Source of the DNA: Lithobates sylvaticus
Lineage: Eukaryota; Chordata; Amphibia; Anura; Ranidae
Assembly (NCBI GenBank): GCA_028564925.1
Contig: CM053028.1
Span: 627,511,380 to 627,575,379, forward strand
Reading direction: 5' to 3'
DNA length: 64,000 bases
In this document: one piece after another, positions 48,001 through 60,800 of the stretch
Numbering within the stretch: the first letter of the stretch is position 1
Layout of the letters: the number at the start of each line of letters is the position of its first letter
The notes under the pieces: model-generated
Databases searched by the model: none
The model's input: the letters and a program-made list of their open reading frames with translations, nothing else
What the model was told of the DNA's origin: nothing
Translations under genes and position numbers: made by a program

Positions 48001-50820
48001 ACATATAAAGCCCCAGAATCTTTCCTTGGGTTCCATGAGCGTTGTTTCCATTTTGCATTTCCTCCAAGCGCAGAAATCAAAGGAAAAACATTGGCAGTGA
48101 CTGCCCATCACACTGCTATTAATCTTCCCTAATGGAAATACCATGTCATTTTTTTTCTTCTCCATATAGCATTTCGTAAAAAGAGGCATAGTTTACAAAT
48201 GAGACCAAAACACAAAATTGGAAACTCAGCTTTTTTTGAAACAAAAGAAGACTCTAAGCACTCAAAACAACCACTCTGAATGAGCTCCCTCCTGCCATCT
48301 TCCCAACTAGAAAGATGACCAAGTCATCAAATGGTGGCAGCACCTGCATAGAGCAGCACTGCCAACAGGATTCCTAATGAGACAAGAACCCTAAAATTCA
48401 TCATCGTGGAAGGTGAGTTTAGACACTTTCGAGCACATTTCTCCCTTTGAATCCTACAGAAATGATCCCTGAAAGTATAGTCCTACCTTGACAAGGCAAA
48501 GATTTCAGCAACATCTTAATCACTATTCCTTCAACAAATGGTGAACATGTTTGTCAACCTCCAATGTAAACTACTTTTAGAAATCAAGTAGTAATAATTA
48601 AGATGCCTGTTTGCCAACATCCTATTCTAAAGAAAAATAATTTTGCAATTCTTTTCTCTCAAATCGTAACATTTCTTGATGCCTTATATTGGCTATCTAG
48701 ATTCATTTGGATGTCCTTTTGGTAACCCGAGCAACGTTTTAAAAGCACCTCACAGTCTTGTTCAGCGCAGTAACAGGCGAGACTACAATGCAGATGGAGT
48801 AATTTTGTTTTCACCTCTTTAAAAACAGAATGGTCTGGCATGTTTCCTTTGCTTCCGAAAGAATGGTTTGTCAGTGAGAACAGTCTTTTCTTTGTCTTTC
48901 TAACATATAAAGCCCCAGAATCTTTCCTTGGGTTCCATGAGCGTTGTTTCCATTTTGCATTTCCTCCAAGCGCAGAAATCAAAGGAAAGACATTGGCAGT
49001 GACTGCCCATCGCATTGCTAATAATCTTCCCTAATAGAAATATCATGTCATTTTTTTTCTTTTCCATCTAGCATTTAGTACAAAGAGGCATAGTTTACAA
49101 ATGAGACCAAAACACAAAATTGGAAACTCAGCTTTTTTTGAAACAAAAGAAGACTCTAAGCACTCAAAACAACCACTCTGAATGAGCTCCCTCCTGCCAT
49201 CTTCCCAACTAGAAAGATGACCAAGTCATCAAATGGTGGCAGCACCTGCATAGAGCAGCACTGCCAACAGGATTCCTAATGAGACAAGAACCCTAAAATT
49301 CATCATCGTGGAAGGTGAGTTTGGACACTTTCGAGCACATTTCTCCCTTTGAATACTACAGAAATGATCCCTGAAAGTATAGTCCTACCTTGACAAGGCA
49401 AAGATTTCAGCAACATCTTAATCACTATTCCTTCAACAAATGGTGAACATGTTTGTCAACCTCCAATGTAAACTACTTGTAGAAATCAAGTAGTAATAAT
49501 TAAGATGCCTGTTTGCCAACATCCTATTCTAAAGAAAAATCATTTTGCAATTCTTTTCTCTCAAATCGTAACATTTCTTGATGCCTTATATTGGCTATCT
49601 AGATTCATTTGGATGTCCTTTTGGTAACCCGAGCAACGTTTTAAAAGCACCTCACAGTCTTGTTCAGCGCAGTAACAGGCGAGACTACAATGCAGATGGA
49701 GTAATTTTGTTTTCACCTCTTTAAAAACAGAATGGTCTGGCATGTTTCCTTTGCTTCCGAAAGAATGGTTTGTCAGTGAGAACAGTCTTTTCTTTGTCTT
49801 TCTAACATATTAAGCCCCAGAATCTTTCCTTGGGTTCCATGAGCGTTGTTTCCATTTTGCATTTCCTCCAAGCACAGAAATCAAAAGAAAAACATTGGCA
49901 GTGACTGCCCATCACACTGCTATTAATCTTCCCTAATGGAAATACCATGTCATTTTTTTTCTTCTCCATCTAGCATTTCGTAAAAAGAGGCATAGTTTAC
50001 AAATGAGACCAAAACACAAAATTGGAAACTCAGCTTTTTTTGAAACAAAAGAAGACTCTAAGCACTCAAAACAACCACTCTGAATGAGCTCCCTCCTGCC
50101 ATCTTCCCAACTAGAAAGATGACCAAGTCATCAAATGGTGGCAGCACCTGCATAGAGCAGCACTGCCAACAGGATTCCTAATGAGACAAGAACCCTAAAA
50201 TTCATCATCGTGGAAGGTGAGTTTAGACACTTTCGAGCACATTTCTCCCTTTGAATCCTACAGAAATGATCCCTGAAAGTATAGTCCTACCTTGACAAGG
50301 CAAAGATTTCAGCAACATCTTAATCACTATTCCTTCAACAAATGCTGAACATGTTTGTCAACCTCCAATGTAAACTACTTGTAGAAATCAAGTAGTAATA
50401 ATTAAGATGCCTGTTTGCCAACATCCTATTCTAAAGAAAAATCATTTTGCAATTCTTTTCTCTCAAATCGTAACATTTCTTGATGCCTTATATTGGCTAT
50501 CTTGATTCTTTTGGATGTCCTTTTGGTAACCCGAGCAACGTTTTAAAAGCACCTCACAGTCTTGTTCAGCGCAGTAACAGGCGAGACTACAACGCAGATG
50601 GAGTATTTTTGTTTTCACCTCTTTAAAAAACAGAATGGTCTGGCATGTTTCCTTTGCTTCCGAAAGAATGGTTTGTCAGTGAGAACAGTCTTTTCTTTGT
50701 CTTTCTAACATATTAAGCCCCAGAATCTTTCCTTGGGTTCCATGAGCGTTGTTTCCATTTTGCATTTCCTCCAAGCGCAGAAATCAAAGGAAAAACATTG
50801 GCAGTGACTGCCTGTCGCAC
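36072..50820. repeat. Satellite block 3, about 16.4 monomers
   Basis: Monomer landmarks from 36933 to 50463 at 902-bp steps, with one 901-bp step (39639 to 40540) and one 903-bp step (43246 to 44149). This is the most variable block. Most units are the CATATTAAGCC type with TTTAGACAC and variants such as GCTGAACATG (about 37720, 40420, 42230, 43130 and 50345) and AACAAATGAAGAC (about 41025-45540). The last unit (from about 50500) already carries block-4 bases (ATCTTGATTCTTTTGG, ACAACGCAG, CCTGTCGCAC), so the subfamily change begins just left of LINE-C. Confidence 0.96.
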
Positions 50821-51954
50821 CTGTAGCGGCACGCAGCATAGACTGAGGGAACCTCCGGAGGTTTCCGCAACTCAGCCGGAACTGCCAGGCGGGGATAGCC
50901 GAAGCTAAGCCGAGCGAGTGACGTCACACGCTGTCTTCTGTCCGCTGCTCGCGCTGAGAAGGAGAGAGCGGCGGGAGATTTAAATTGGGACACCGGCTTC
51001 TCGGGCAGCCTGTATGCCGAAGGAGAAAGGAGAAAAAGACATAGAAGGAGGAAGACTCAACGGACTTTTGGACTGTATTTGAAGCTCTCCTGGAGACTAC
51101 AAGGAGAAGGTGAGCAGACAGACAGTACATTGGTTGTTGAGCTTTTAAGCCTGTACAGCTTTTCCACCCCCAACTGTATGTGGAGGACTGCCCTTTGCTG
51201 GAAAAAAAAAAAAAAAAAAAATACAAGTCGTGCAGTACAAGTGCTTTGCCTGTTGCCTTGCTTTCCTTCTCCCCTTGACTGCAATAGAGGCTGAGCTGTG
51301 CTTGCTTTCTTATCTGCAACTGCAATTTGAGCATTGTTTTTTTTTTTTTTTTTCTCCCCTTTTTTTTTTTTTTTTTTTTGTAAAGTGTAAGGTTTGTGCG
51401 CTGTCACACATGTGAGCCACCTCTTTTTTTTAATTGCAACTACAGGACTGTCTTTTTATAAAGTTGTGCGCTGTGATGTGTATGTCTCCCTGTCCCCTTT
51501 GCTAAAATTCAACTGCCTACGGACCTGGTCCCTTTTTTTTTTTTAGGTGCAGTGGGACAGTAAAATATAAGCAGTGGGCCATGCTAAAACACCTGTGCTG
51601 ATTTTTTCTCCGACTGCAATTAGAGGAGTGCCAGTTGCCCCCCGTTTTTTTTTTTTTTTTTTTTTTTTTGGCAATCAGAGGGCGGTAAAAAAAAAAAAAA
51701 AAATCAGCTGTGGGGTATATAGGGAACAGGACTTTTCCAACTGCAATTAGAGGACTGCTTTTTTGCAAAGTACATGCCAGGTGCCATACTGAGTATCAGT
51801 CCCTGTCAATTCTCAACCGCAACTAGAAAATCCTTCAAAATATCCCCAGGTCTAGAAACGTGCTGGGGTCCCTCTACTGGTCCCTGAGTGACGCCTTAGT
51901 AAGACAAATCAACGGGTCGGTAGAACTAAAACTAAACCACAGCCACCGCCTACT
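50821..51954 (+). promoter_or_regulatory. LINE-C 5' UTR / internal promoter region
   Basis: The GC-rich start carries a 14-bp palindrome AACCTCCGGAGGTT (50850-50863) and a consensus CRE, TGACGTCA (50919-50926), good candidates for an internal RNA polymerase II promoter. From 51170 a degenerate motif ACTGCAATTAGAGGACTG recurs about seven times (near 51171, 51277, 51318, 51432, 51611, 51739 and 51815). A second motif, AAAGT-GTGCGCTGT, occurs near 51381 and 51459. A- and T-runs of 10-25 bases separate them. Confidence 0.6.
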
Positions 51955-53032
51955 ATGCCTTCTCAGCGCACTACAAAGGCTAGCCAGGCCGCCAGCCAGG
52001 CTAGTTTAGCTGCAGCCAAATTGGAAAAATTTGCCCACTCTCCAAGCCAACCATCGAGTCAGACTCCCCAAAAAACCTTGTCACAAAATCAGCAGCTCCA
52101 ATCCGCCCGGACAGGAGGAACGACAGGCGGTGCAGCGGGCAGGAAAAGCCAGGGGCAGACCCAGACACCAGTACAAACACCTACACAATCTCCCCAGAGG
52201 ACAATAGGGGAGGGGGGCGAACTAGCGGGGTTGCCCCAGGGACAAGAAGTGGCGGGTCCACTGCCAGAGGGGGGGGCTGCCACCTCAGCGGGGACGGAGC
52301 CTTCTTTGAAAGAGGTATTAGCGGCTATTAACTCTTGCAGAACCTCGCTGAATGATATGAATGACCAACTGAAAACAATACGGGAGGAAATTGGCCTCGT
52401 GAGGAATGAGGTACAGAAGGTCCAAGAAAGGGCCACAATCCTTGAGGATAGGATGAGCTTGGTGGAAGACGATCTTGCCCCATTAAAACGTGAAATGAGT
52501 GACATTAGAAACCTCCTTAATAAACAAATTAATAAAATGGACGAGGTCGATGAGAAGGAAAAATATCCGTATAGTGGGCCTTCCAGAACACTCCGAGGGC
52601 CCAGACCCCGCTACCTTCTTAGAAAAATGGCTGATTGAGATTTTTGGTCAAGACTCTTTCTCTCCACTCTTTGCAATCGAAAGGGCCCATAGAGTCCCGG
52701 CTAGACCCATACAACCCGGGGCCCCTCCCAGACCCTTCTTAGCCAAAGTGCTATTTTTCAAGGACAAAGCAACAATTATCAGGAAAGCAAGGGAACTTGG
52801 AAACATTTTCTATAGTGGCAAGAGGGTGTCTATCTACCCCGACTCCTCGCCAGACCTCCAAAAAAGGAGATCACAATTTGGGGAAGTAAAACGTAACCTC
52901 CGCCAAGCTAACTTAACTTATGCCCTGCTCTTTCCAGCTAAACTGAGAGTGTCGGGCCCTGGAGGGTCTTTACTTTTCGACACCCCCAAAGGGGCTGAAG
53001 AATGGCTAATAAAACATAAAGAAGGACATTAG
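51955..53032 (+). pseudogene. LINE-C ORF1 (L1 ORF1p-like), one frameshift
   Basis: ATG at 51955 (MPSQRTTKASQAASQASLAA). Residues 1-115 are Ser/Gln/Gly-rich and disordered-looking. A coiled coil follows at about 115-205 (heptads around LNDMNDQLKTIREEIGLVRN). The frame is lost near 52540-52560; from there the neighbouring frame continues RRKNIRIVGLPEHSEG, the start of the L1 RRM domain, and then FAIERAHRVP and a C-terminal domain ending EEWLIKHKEGH at 53032. The total length of about 358 residues is normal for L1 ORF1p. The protein would bind and package element RNA. Confidence 0.87.
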
Positions 53033-53784
53033 ATATATTGGATGACCAGGATCAAACCAAAGTGCTGACTTGACTTTTTTTTTTTTTTTTCTTTTTTTTT
53101 TTTTGGGGGGGGGGGGCGGGTCGGGTTGCCAAGGGAGCGGGGGGGGGGACGGGCGGCGACATACAGCAACATATTTTGTTTGTTTTGCAATGTGTTTTGT
53201 TGTAGTTTTTCATTGGAAGCTGTTTTGTCGCCCCCGGGGGGGGGGGGTAGAAGGGGGAGGGAACGCATGGTGGGAAGAGGTTGAAAGGTGTCGCATCCCA
53301 ACGGTTTTGGGGTGCTGCAGTATGGTCTTAGGGGTAGGGTTCTCGTAAATAGGGGGGAGGGGGGGGGAGGGTTAGGGAGGTGCAATGGGAGGGTTAGGAA
53401 TGGGGTAGATTTACTGGCACTAATGTTTAGACTGTTTCAAAAGAAGGGTGGATGGGTTGGTCACTTTAAAAGGCCCCCGGCTAAACCTAGATTGGTAATG
53501 AATGGTGAGTGTAATCAGAATGTTAGATTGGTTGGATGTGGACAAATGGGTGTAGAAGAGGGGTATAGTAGGTATGTACGTGTACGGATGAGGGGGAAAA
53601 CACGCCACCCTAATATACGCACTCACATGGAAAGACTAGAGGGTAACACTTCACAAGTACCAATTAGATATTCACGTTTTGATAATAAGGTTGATCTAAA
53701 AAATACCACTGATGATAAGATATTTACAAAAACCCTCTGGGAGGGTATACTCACAGTTGAATTTATAAAGAATTAGAAACACTA
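53033..53784 (+). other. LINE-C ORF1-ORF2 spacer
   Basis: 752 bp with T-runs and G-runs (53072-53120, 53230-53250 and 53350-53375) followed by ordinary sequence leading to the ORF2 ATG. No gene is seen; the open frames here lack L1 or other recognisable domains. Confidence 0.7.
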
Positions 53785-56700
53785 ATGAGTCACGATATAC
53801 AATCCAATAGGAAACAAGTCACTATTTGTTCCTGGAATATAAGGGGGTTAGGCGACCCGGGGAAAAAAGCTGCAGCACTAGCTATGATTAGATCCTACGG
53901 GGTTGCGATCCTTTGTCTCCAAGAGACCCATTTCACCAATGCCTCCACATCAAAGTTAGGATGGAGAGAGTTTGCCCTGCAGTACCACTCGTTTTACTCG
54001 TCCTTTTCAAGAGGTGTCAGTATATTGATTAACTCAGGGATTTCGTTTACCTGTGTCCAAAGTAAAATTGATGAGCGGGGAAGGTACATTTTTTTACATT
54101 GTAAAATTGAAAGTAAAACCGTCATCTTGGCTAATGTATATATCCCGCCCCCCTTTGATACTGGGGTATTGCTCGACTTGGTGGAGTTTGTGATGAACAG
54201 TCCAGCTTTACCGGTAATGGTCTTTGGTGACTTCAATATGGTACTTGACCCGGGACTGGACAGGCTTCCTCCGGGGACTCGGAGGGGTGGGCTAGGGGAT
54301 AGCCGTCTCCCCCGTCTCCTGGAGGAACTGGGCTTGAAAGATATCTGGAGACTGAGGAACCCCGGGATTAGGGGATACTCTTGTTTCTCCAGCACACACT
54401 CCACTCTGTCGAGAATAGACATGTTACTTTGCAACGATGAGTCAATGCCTTTATTGGACAATGTTAGGTATAGGCCCAGAAGTCTCTCAGACCACTCTCC
54501 GCTGACAGCTTCAATGGAGACGGGGGTGAGAACTACGTACCGGGAGTGGAAAATTAATCCGGCTTGGCTGGAATTAATGGGTGATTCATATGAGGTAGCG
54601 CATGTCCTGAAAGAAAGCATAGAAATGAATGCTCGATCAGCCACCCAGGGGGTAATCTGGGATACAGTTAAAGCTATTCTTCGGGGCTTGCTGATTCAGC
54701 AAATCTCAAGAATAAAAAAACAGTCAAGGGCGGGGGAGGAGTATGCAGCTAATAAAGTAGCTCTCGCAGAAATGAAATATATAAACAATCCAATACCGGT
54801 AAATCTAAACGAATGGATAGCAGTACAAGAGGAATACCGGCTTATCCTTTTAAGCAAAGCAGAACAAAAATATATTTTCCAGAAAATAAGCGGCCTTTGG
54901 GGAGGGGGAAGGTATAAGCAGGATGCTCGCCCAGTTAGTAAAGACCAACTCCCCATCATCAATGGTCCCGATGATAGACATGGGTGCCGGTAGAACATCT
55001 TCTTATACGCCAGAAATAGTGGACACTTTTAGAACCTATTACGAGAATTTATATTACTCCACCCAGGAGGATAAAATTGAAGAATGGGATAAATTTTTTG
55101 ATCAAATGGAGGTCCCCTGCCTCTCTGAGGAGGACAGGGCTGCCCTTGACAGCCCTGTCACCCTGGAGGAGATCCAGCGGACCGTCCGGGAAATGGCAGG
55201 TCAGAAGTCCCCGGGACCAGACGGCCTCCCCATTGAAATATACCGTCGCTACGGGGAGGTGCTCCTCCCCGAGCTCCTGAAGGTACTCAATTCGTCGAAG
55301 GAGGAGGGCGCGCTTCCCCCCTCGATGATGGAGTCAACAATAATTGTGATCCCCAAGGAAAATAAGAACCCCCTCTCCCCCGCCTCATACAGACCTATCT
55401 CACTCCTGAACTCGGATATTAAAGTTTTAGCTAAGGTCTTGGCGGATAGACTTAACAAAGTTATCTCCAAATTGGTGCACTCGGACCAATCAGGTTTTAT
55501 CCCAGGAAGGTCCACCAGCACAAACATCAGACGGCTCTTCTTGAATCTCCAAACTCCAACGGAGAATCGGGGAAACCGGGCCATACTCTCTTTGGACGCT
55601 GCCAAGGCCTTCGATACCCTGGAGTGGAAGTACCTTTGGAGAACATTGACACAATTCCACTTTGGGCCAAACTTTGTCAACTGGGTGAGATTACTATATA
55701 GTGCACCTGGAGCAAGAGTAAAAATAAACAACGAATATTCCTCCAGGCTTCGTCTGCTGAGGGGGACAAGGCAGGGGTGTCCCCTGTCCCCCCTCCTTTT
55801 CGCCCTCGCAATCGAACCCTTGGCCCTGTCCCTTCGACTGTCCCCAGAAATCAAGGGTTTTAAAAGGGGCGAAACGGAAGACAAAGTGATGTTATACGCA
55901 GATGATTTAATAATTCTGCTCAGTGACACACAAGGTTCACTAAGTGAGACAATGCGCAGAATAGAAAACTTTGGACTCCTGTCGGGCCTAAGGATTAACT
56001 GGGATAAATCAAATCTTCTCCCGATTGATCCATTTGACAACCCCCTACCCCTAGAGGCAGCTCAGCTCCAAATAGTTCATCAGATAAAGTATTTAGGCAT
56101 AAATGTCTCGAGAGACTCTAAACAATTTATTCAGGATAATGTTGTCCCATTGTTGAACAAATTTAAAGGTAAATGTCAAATTTGGAAAAAACTTCCCCTG
56201 TCAGCAGCAGGTCGTTGCAACCTAATTAAAATGGTATTTATGCCACAGTTATTATATTTACTCCATAACTCCCCAATCTGGATATATAAAAAATGGTTTA
56301 AGAAGATAGACACTCTTTTTAGAGACCTAATATGGAAGGGGGGCATACCACGAATCCGACTAAGTACGTTACAGCTTCCAACCAATGCTGGCGGAGTAGC
56401 CCTTCCGCACCCTTTGAGTTACTTCCTGGCTTCCCAGCTCCAGTATATCGGGGGATGCAAGGCTACGAAGGGAGGATGAGAGTGGGAGACTCTCCTCTAT
56501 AAATCCACTCACAAGTCGTTGCTGGAAGTGTTAGAGGCAGGGTCCTTCATAAAGGGGTTACCAACTCAGGACCTGCTAGCAAGAGTATGGGGACTAGCCA
56601 AAAAGACAATGGGTTATAGAGGGTTTTCAGATTTCTCCCCTCTGTGGGAAAACAATAACCTGTGCGAGTTAAAAAAAAATGGGGACCATTAGAGAATGGG

Positions 56701-57565
56701 AGAGAAGAGGCCTGAACCATGTTGCTCAGATCTACCAGGAGGGTCGGTTAAGAAACTTTCAGGACTTAAGAGATCAATATGAGCTCCCCAAGAGGTCCTT
56801 CTTCAGATATCTGCAGGTGAGGCATGCCCTCACCGAACAGTTTAAAGAGACAGCTTGTGAATGGACTAAGATTCCGGTACTACGGAGCATAGCCGAGTCA
56901 GACACTCGAAAAGGGATGATTTCTATTTATATTTCCATTTACAGAAGGGGACCTGGGAAGATGCCCAAATGGGACTTCACAAATCCCCGTGGGAAAGAGA
57001 TGTGGGCACTATGTCTACCCTACAGTGGGAAAGGATCCTAGCCTTTGCGCCTCGGGTCTCTCTCTCGCACCCCCAGAGGATGTCACATCTTTTCCTACTA
57101 CACAGGGCATATTTTACTCCGGCAAGGTTGTTTCGGTTTGGCCGAAGACAAGACGACACATGCCCTAGATGCAGGAGGTCGGGCGGCGACCTCATCCACA
57201 TGTTTTGGAGATGTCCAAAATTACATCGATATTGGAAAGAAGTGGTAGATAGGACCGCTCAGATATTTAACACCAAGCTTGCTCTGGACCCAATCCTGTG
57301 TGTACTTGGGGGGCTTGAGGGGGAAACCAGGTCAAACGAAGTCCAACTGGCCATCATTAGATGCCTTTTTCAGGCAAGAAAATTAATAGCACAAAAATGG
57401 CAATCTCCAAACCCACCATCTCTCTACGAGTGGGAACGGAATATGGAGAGGGTGATCCTTATGGAGAGAACAACATATATTAAACAGGGAAACCTTACCA
57501 AATTTCAGGGGATATGGAAACGGTGGTTGGAGAAAAATTATACGCAGCCAAATGAACTGGACTGA
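53785..57565 (+). pseudogene. LINE-C ORF2 (endonuclease-reverse transcriptase), several breaks
   Basis: ATG at 53785. The endonuclease landmarks CSWNIRGLG, LQETHF, FGDFNMVLD, SRIDMLL and LSDHSPL are present. The frame shifts near 54870-54925, then continues (from 54923) with KSPGPDGLP, YRPISLLNSDIKVLAKVL, LSLDAAKAFDTLEW, RGTRQGCPLSPLLF, the catalytic YADD (55895-55906) and HQIKYLGINV. TGA at 56477-56479 interrupts. A nine-A run (56671-56679) marks a second frameshift and a third lies at about 56965-56985. The C-terminal CPRCRRSGGDLIHMFWRCP zinc-knuckle-like motif is intact, and the protein ends at 57563-57565. About 1,260 codons in total, the usual ORF2 size. Confidence 0.92.
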
Positions 57566-57841
57566 AACACGATGTGGTGTAGGATGTCGAACCCTGAACG
57601 AGGCAGGAATGTTAGAAGGAGGAATGACGAGAGGGTGGAGGAACGAAAGGCAGTGTTGAATGAGTAGTGAGTGGGGAGGCTGCTGCTTAAAATAGCTATT
57701 GTAATCCTCTTACAGAGCGTAAGGCAGGAATGGAAGTGGGGGAATGTAGGTAAACTGTATTGAAGGTGTAATAATTTTTTTTGTTTGTTTTTTTGTTTGT
57801 CATATGTGAAAAATTATGAATAAAGATAAATTAAGGAAAAA
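57566..57841 (+). terminator. LINE-C 3' UTR with polyadenylation signal
   Basis: 276 bp after the ORF2 stop. It is G/A-rich, then T-rich (GTTTG repeats at 57776-57800), with AATAAA near 57829 and ending AAATTAAGG followed by about seven A. The A-run overlaps the AA of the resuming satellite (AATCTTCCC), so the exact end is ambiguous by 2-3 bases. Confidence 0.8.
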
Positions 57842-60800
57842 AATCTTCCCTAATGGAAATACCATGTCATTTTTTTTCTTCTCCATCTAGCATTTCGTAA
57901 AAAGAGGCATAATTTACAAATGAGACCAAAACACAAAATTGGAAACTCAGCTTTTTTTGAAACAAATGAAGACTCTAAGCACTCAAAACAACCACTCTGA
58001 ATGAGCTCCCTCCTGCCATCTTCCCATCTAGAAAGATGACCAAGTCATCAAATGGTGGCAGCACCTGCATAGAGCAGCACTGCCAACAGGATTCCTAATG
58101 AGACAAGAACCCTAAAATTCATCATCGTGGAAGGTGAGTTTGGACACTTTCGAGCACATTTCTCCCTTTGAATCCTACAGAAATGATCCCTGAAAGTATA
58201 GTCCTACCTTGACAAGGCAAAGATTTCAGCAACATCTTAATCACTATTCCTTCAACAAATGGTGAACATGTTTGTCAACCTCCAATGTAAACTACTTGTA
58301 GAAATCAAGTAGTAATAATTAAGATGCCTGTTTGCCAACGTCCTATTCTAAAGAAAAATAATTTTGCAATTCTTTTCTCTCAAATCGTAACATTTCTTGA
58401 TGCCTTATATTGGCTATCTTGATTCTTTTGGATGTCCTTTTGGTAACCCGAGCAACATTTTAAAAGCACCTCACAGTCTTGTTCAGCGCAGTAACAGGCG
58501 AGACTACAACGCAGATGGAGTATTTTTGTTTTCACCTCTTTAAAAACAGAATGGTCTGGCATGTTTCCTTTGCTTCCGAAAGAATGGTTTGTCAGTGAGA
58601 ACAGTCTTTTCTTTGTCTTTCTAACATATAAAGCCCCAGAATCTTTCCTTGGGTTCCATGAGCGTTATTTCCATTTTGCATTTCCTCCAAGCGCAGAAGG
58701 CAAAGGAAAAACATTGGCAGTGACTGCCTGTCGCACTGCTAATTATCTTCCCTAATAGAGATATCATGTCAATTTTTTTTCTTTTCCATCTGGCATTTAG
58801 TAAAAAGAGGCATAGTTTACAAATGAGACCAAAACACAAAATCAGAAACTCAGCTTTTTTTGAAACAAAAGAAGACTCAAAGCACTCAAAACAACCACTC
58901 TGAATGAGCTCCCTCCTGCCATCTTCCCATCTAGAAAGATGACCAAGTCATCAAATGGTGGCAGCACCTGCATAGAGCAGCACTGCCAACAGGAGTCCTA
59001 ATGAGACAAGAACCCTAAAATTCATCATCGTGGAAGGTGAGTTTGGACACTTTCGAGCACATTTCTCCCTTTGAATCCTACAGAAATGATCCCTGAAAGT
59101 ATAGTCCTACCTTGACAAGGCAAAGATTTCAGCAACATCTTAATCACTATTCCTTCAACAAATGGTGAACATGTTTGTCAACCTCCAATGTAAACTACTT
59201 GTAGAAATCAAGTAGTAATAATTAAGATGCCTGTTTGCCAACGTCCTATTCTAAAGAAAAATAATTTTGCAATTCTTTTCTCTCAAATCGTAACATTTCT
59301 TGATGCCTTATATTGGCTATCTTGATTCTTTTGGATGTCCTTTTGGTAACCCGAGCAACATTTTAAAAGCACCTCACAGTCTTGTTCAGCGCAGTAACAG
59401 GCGAGACTACAACGCAGATGGAGTATTTTTGTTTTCACCTCTTTAAAAACAGAATGGTCTGGCATGTTTCCTTTGCTTCCGAAAGAATGGTTTGTCAGTG
59501 AGAACAGTCTTTTCTTTGTCTTTCTAACATATAAAGCCCCAGAATCTTTCCTTGGGTTCCATGAGCGTTATTTCCATTTTGCATTTCCTCCAAGCGCAGA
59601 AGGCAAAGGAAAAACATTGGCAGTGACTGCCTGTCGCACTGCTAATTATCTTCCCTAAAAGAGATATCATGTCAATTTTTTTTCTTTTCCATCTGGCATT
59701 TAGTAAAAAGAGGCATAGTTTACAAATGAGACCAAAACACAAAATCAGAAACTCAGCTTTTTTTGAAACAAAAGAAGACTCAAAGCACTCAAAACAACCA
59801 CTCTGAATGAGCTCCCTCCTGCCATCTTCCCATCTAGAAAGATGACCAAGTCATCAAATGGTGGCAGCACCTGCATAGAGCAGCACTGCCAACAGGAGTC
59901 CTAATGAGACAAGAACCCTTAAATTCATCATCGTGGAAGGTGAGTTTGGACACTTTCGAGCACATTTCTCCCTTTGAATCCTACAGAAATGATCCCTGAA
60001 AGTATAGTCCTACCTTGACAAGGCAAAGATTTCAGCAACATCTTAATCACTATTCCTTCAACAAATGGTGAACATGTTTGTCAACCTCCAATGTAAACTA
60101 CTTGTAGAAATCAAGTAGTAATAATTAAGATGCCTGTTTGCCAACGTCCTATTCTAAAGAAAAATAATTTTGCAATTCTTTTCTCTCAAATCGTAACATT
60201 TCTTGATGCCTTATATTGGCTATCTTGATTCTTTTGGATGTCCTTTTGGTAACCCGAGCAACATTTTAAAAGCACCTCACAGTCTTGTTCAGCGCAGTAA
60301 CAGGCGAGACTACAACGCAGATGGAGTATTTTTGTTTTCACCTCTTTAAAAACAGAATGGTCTGGCATGTTTCCTTTGCTTCCGAAAGAATGGTTTGTCA
60401 GTGAGAACAGTCTTTTCTTTGTCTTTCTAACATATAAAGCCCCAGAATCTTTCCTTGGGTTCCATGAGCGTTATTTCCATTTTGCATTTCCTCCAAGCGC
60501 AGAAGGCAAAGGAAAAACATTGGCAGCGACTGCCTGTCGCACTGCTAATTATCTTCCCCAATAGAAATATCATGTCAAATTTTTTCTTTTCCATCTGGCA
60601 TTTAGTAAAAAGAGGCATAGTTTACAAATGAGACCAAAACACAAAATCGGAAACTCAGCTTTTTTTGAAACAAAAGAAAACTCAAAGCACTCAAAACAAC
60701 CACTCTGAATGAGCTCCCTCCTGCCATCTTCCCATCTAGAAAGATGACCAAGTCATCAAATGGTGGCAGCACCTGCATAGAGCAGCACTGCCAACAGGAG

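Larger units (their letters stand above)
50821..57841 (+). mobile_element. LINE-C, L1/Tx1-type element, apparently full length, decayed
   Basis: About 7.02 kb: 5' UTR (1.13 kb), ORF1, spacer, ORF2, and a 3' UTR with AATAAA and a short A-run. ORF1 has one frameshift; ORF2 has three frameshifts and one stop. Instead of a target duplication, 7 bp of satellite (TGCTATT in its neighbours) is missing at the site: CCTGTCGCAC joins the LINE at 50820/50821 and AATCTTCCC follows it. It is the most decayed of the three LINEs, so possibly the oldest insertion. Confidence 0.94.
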
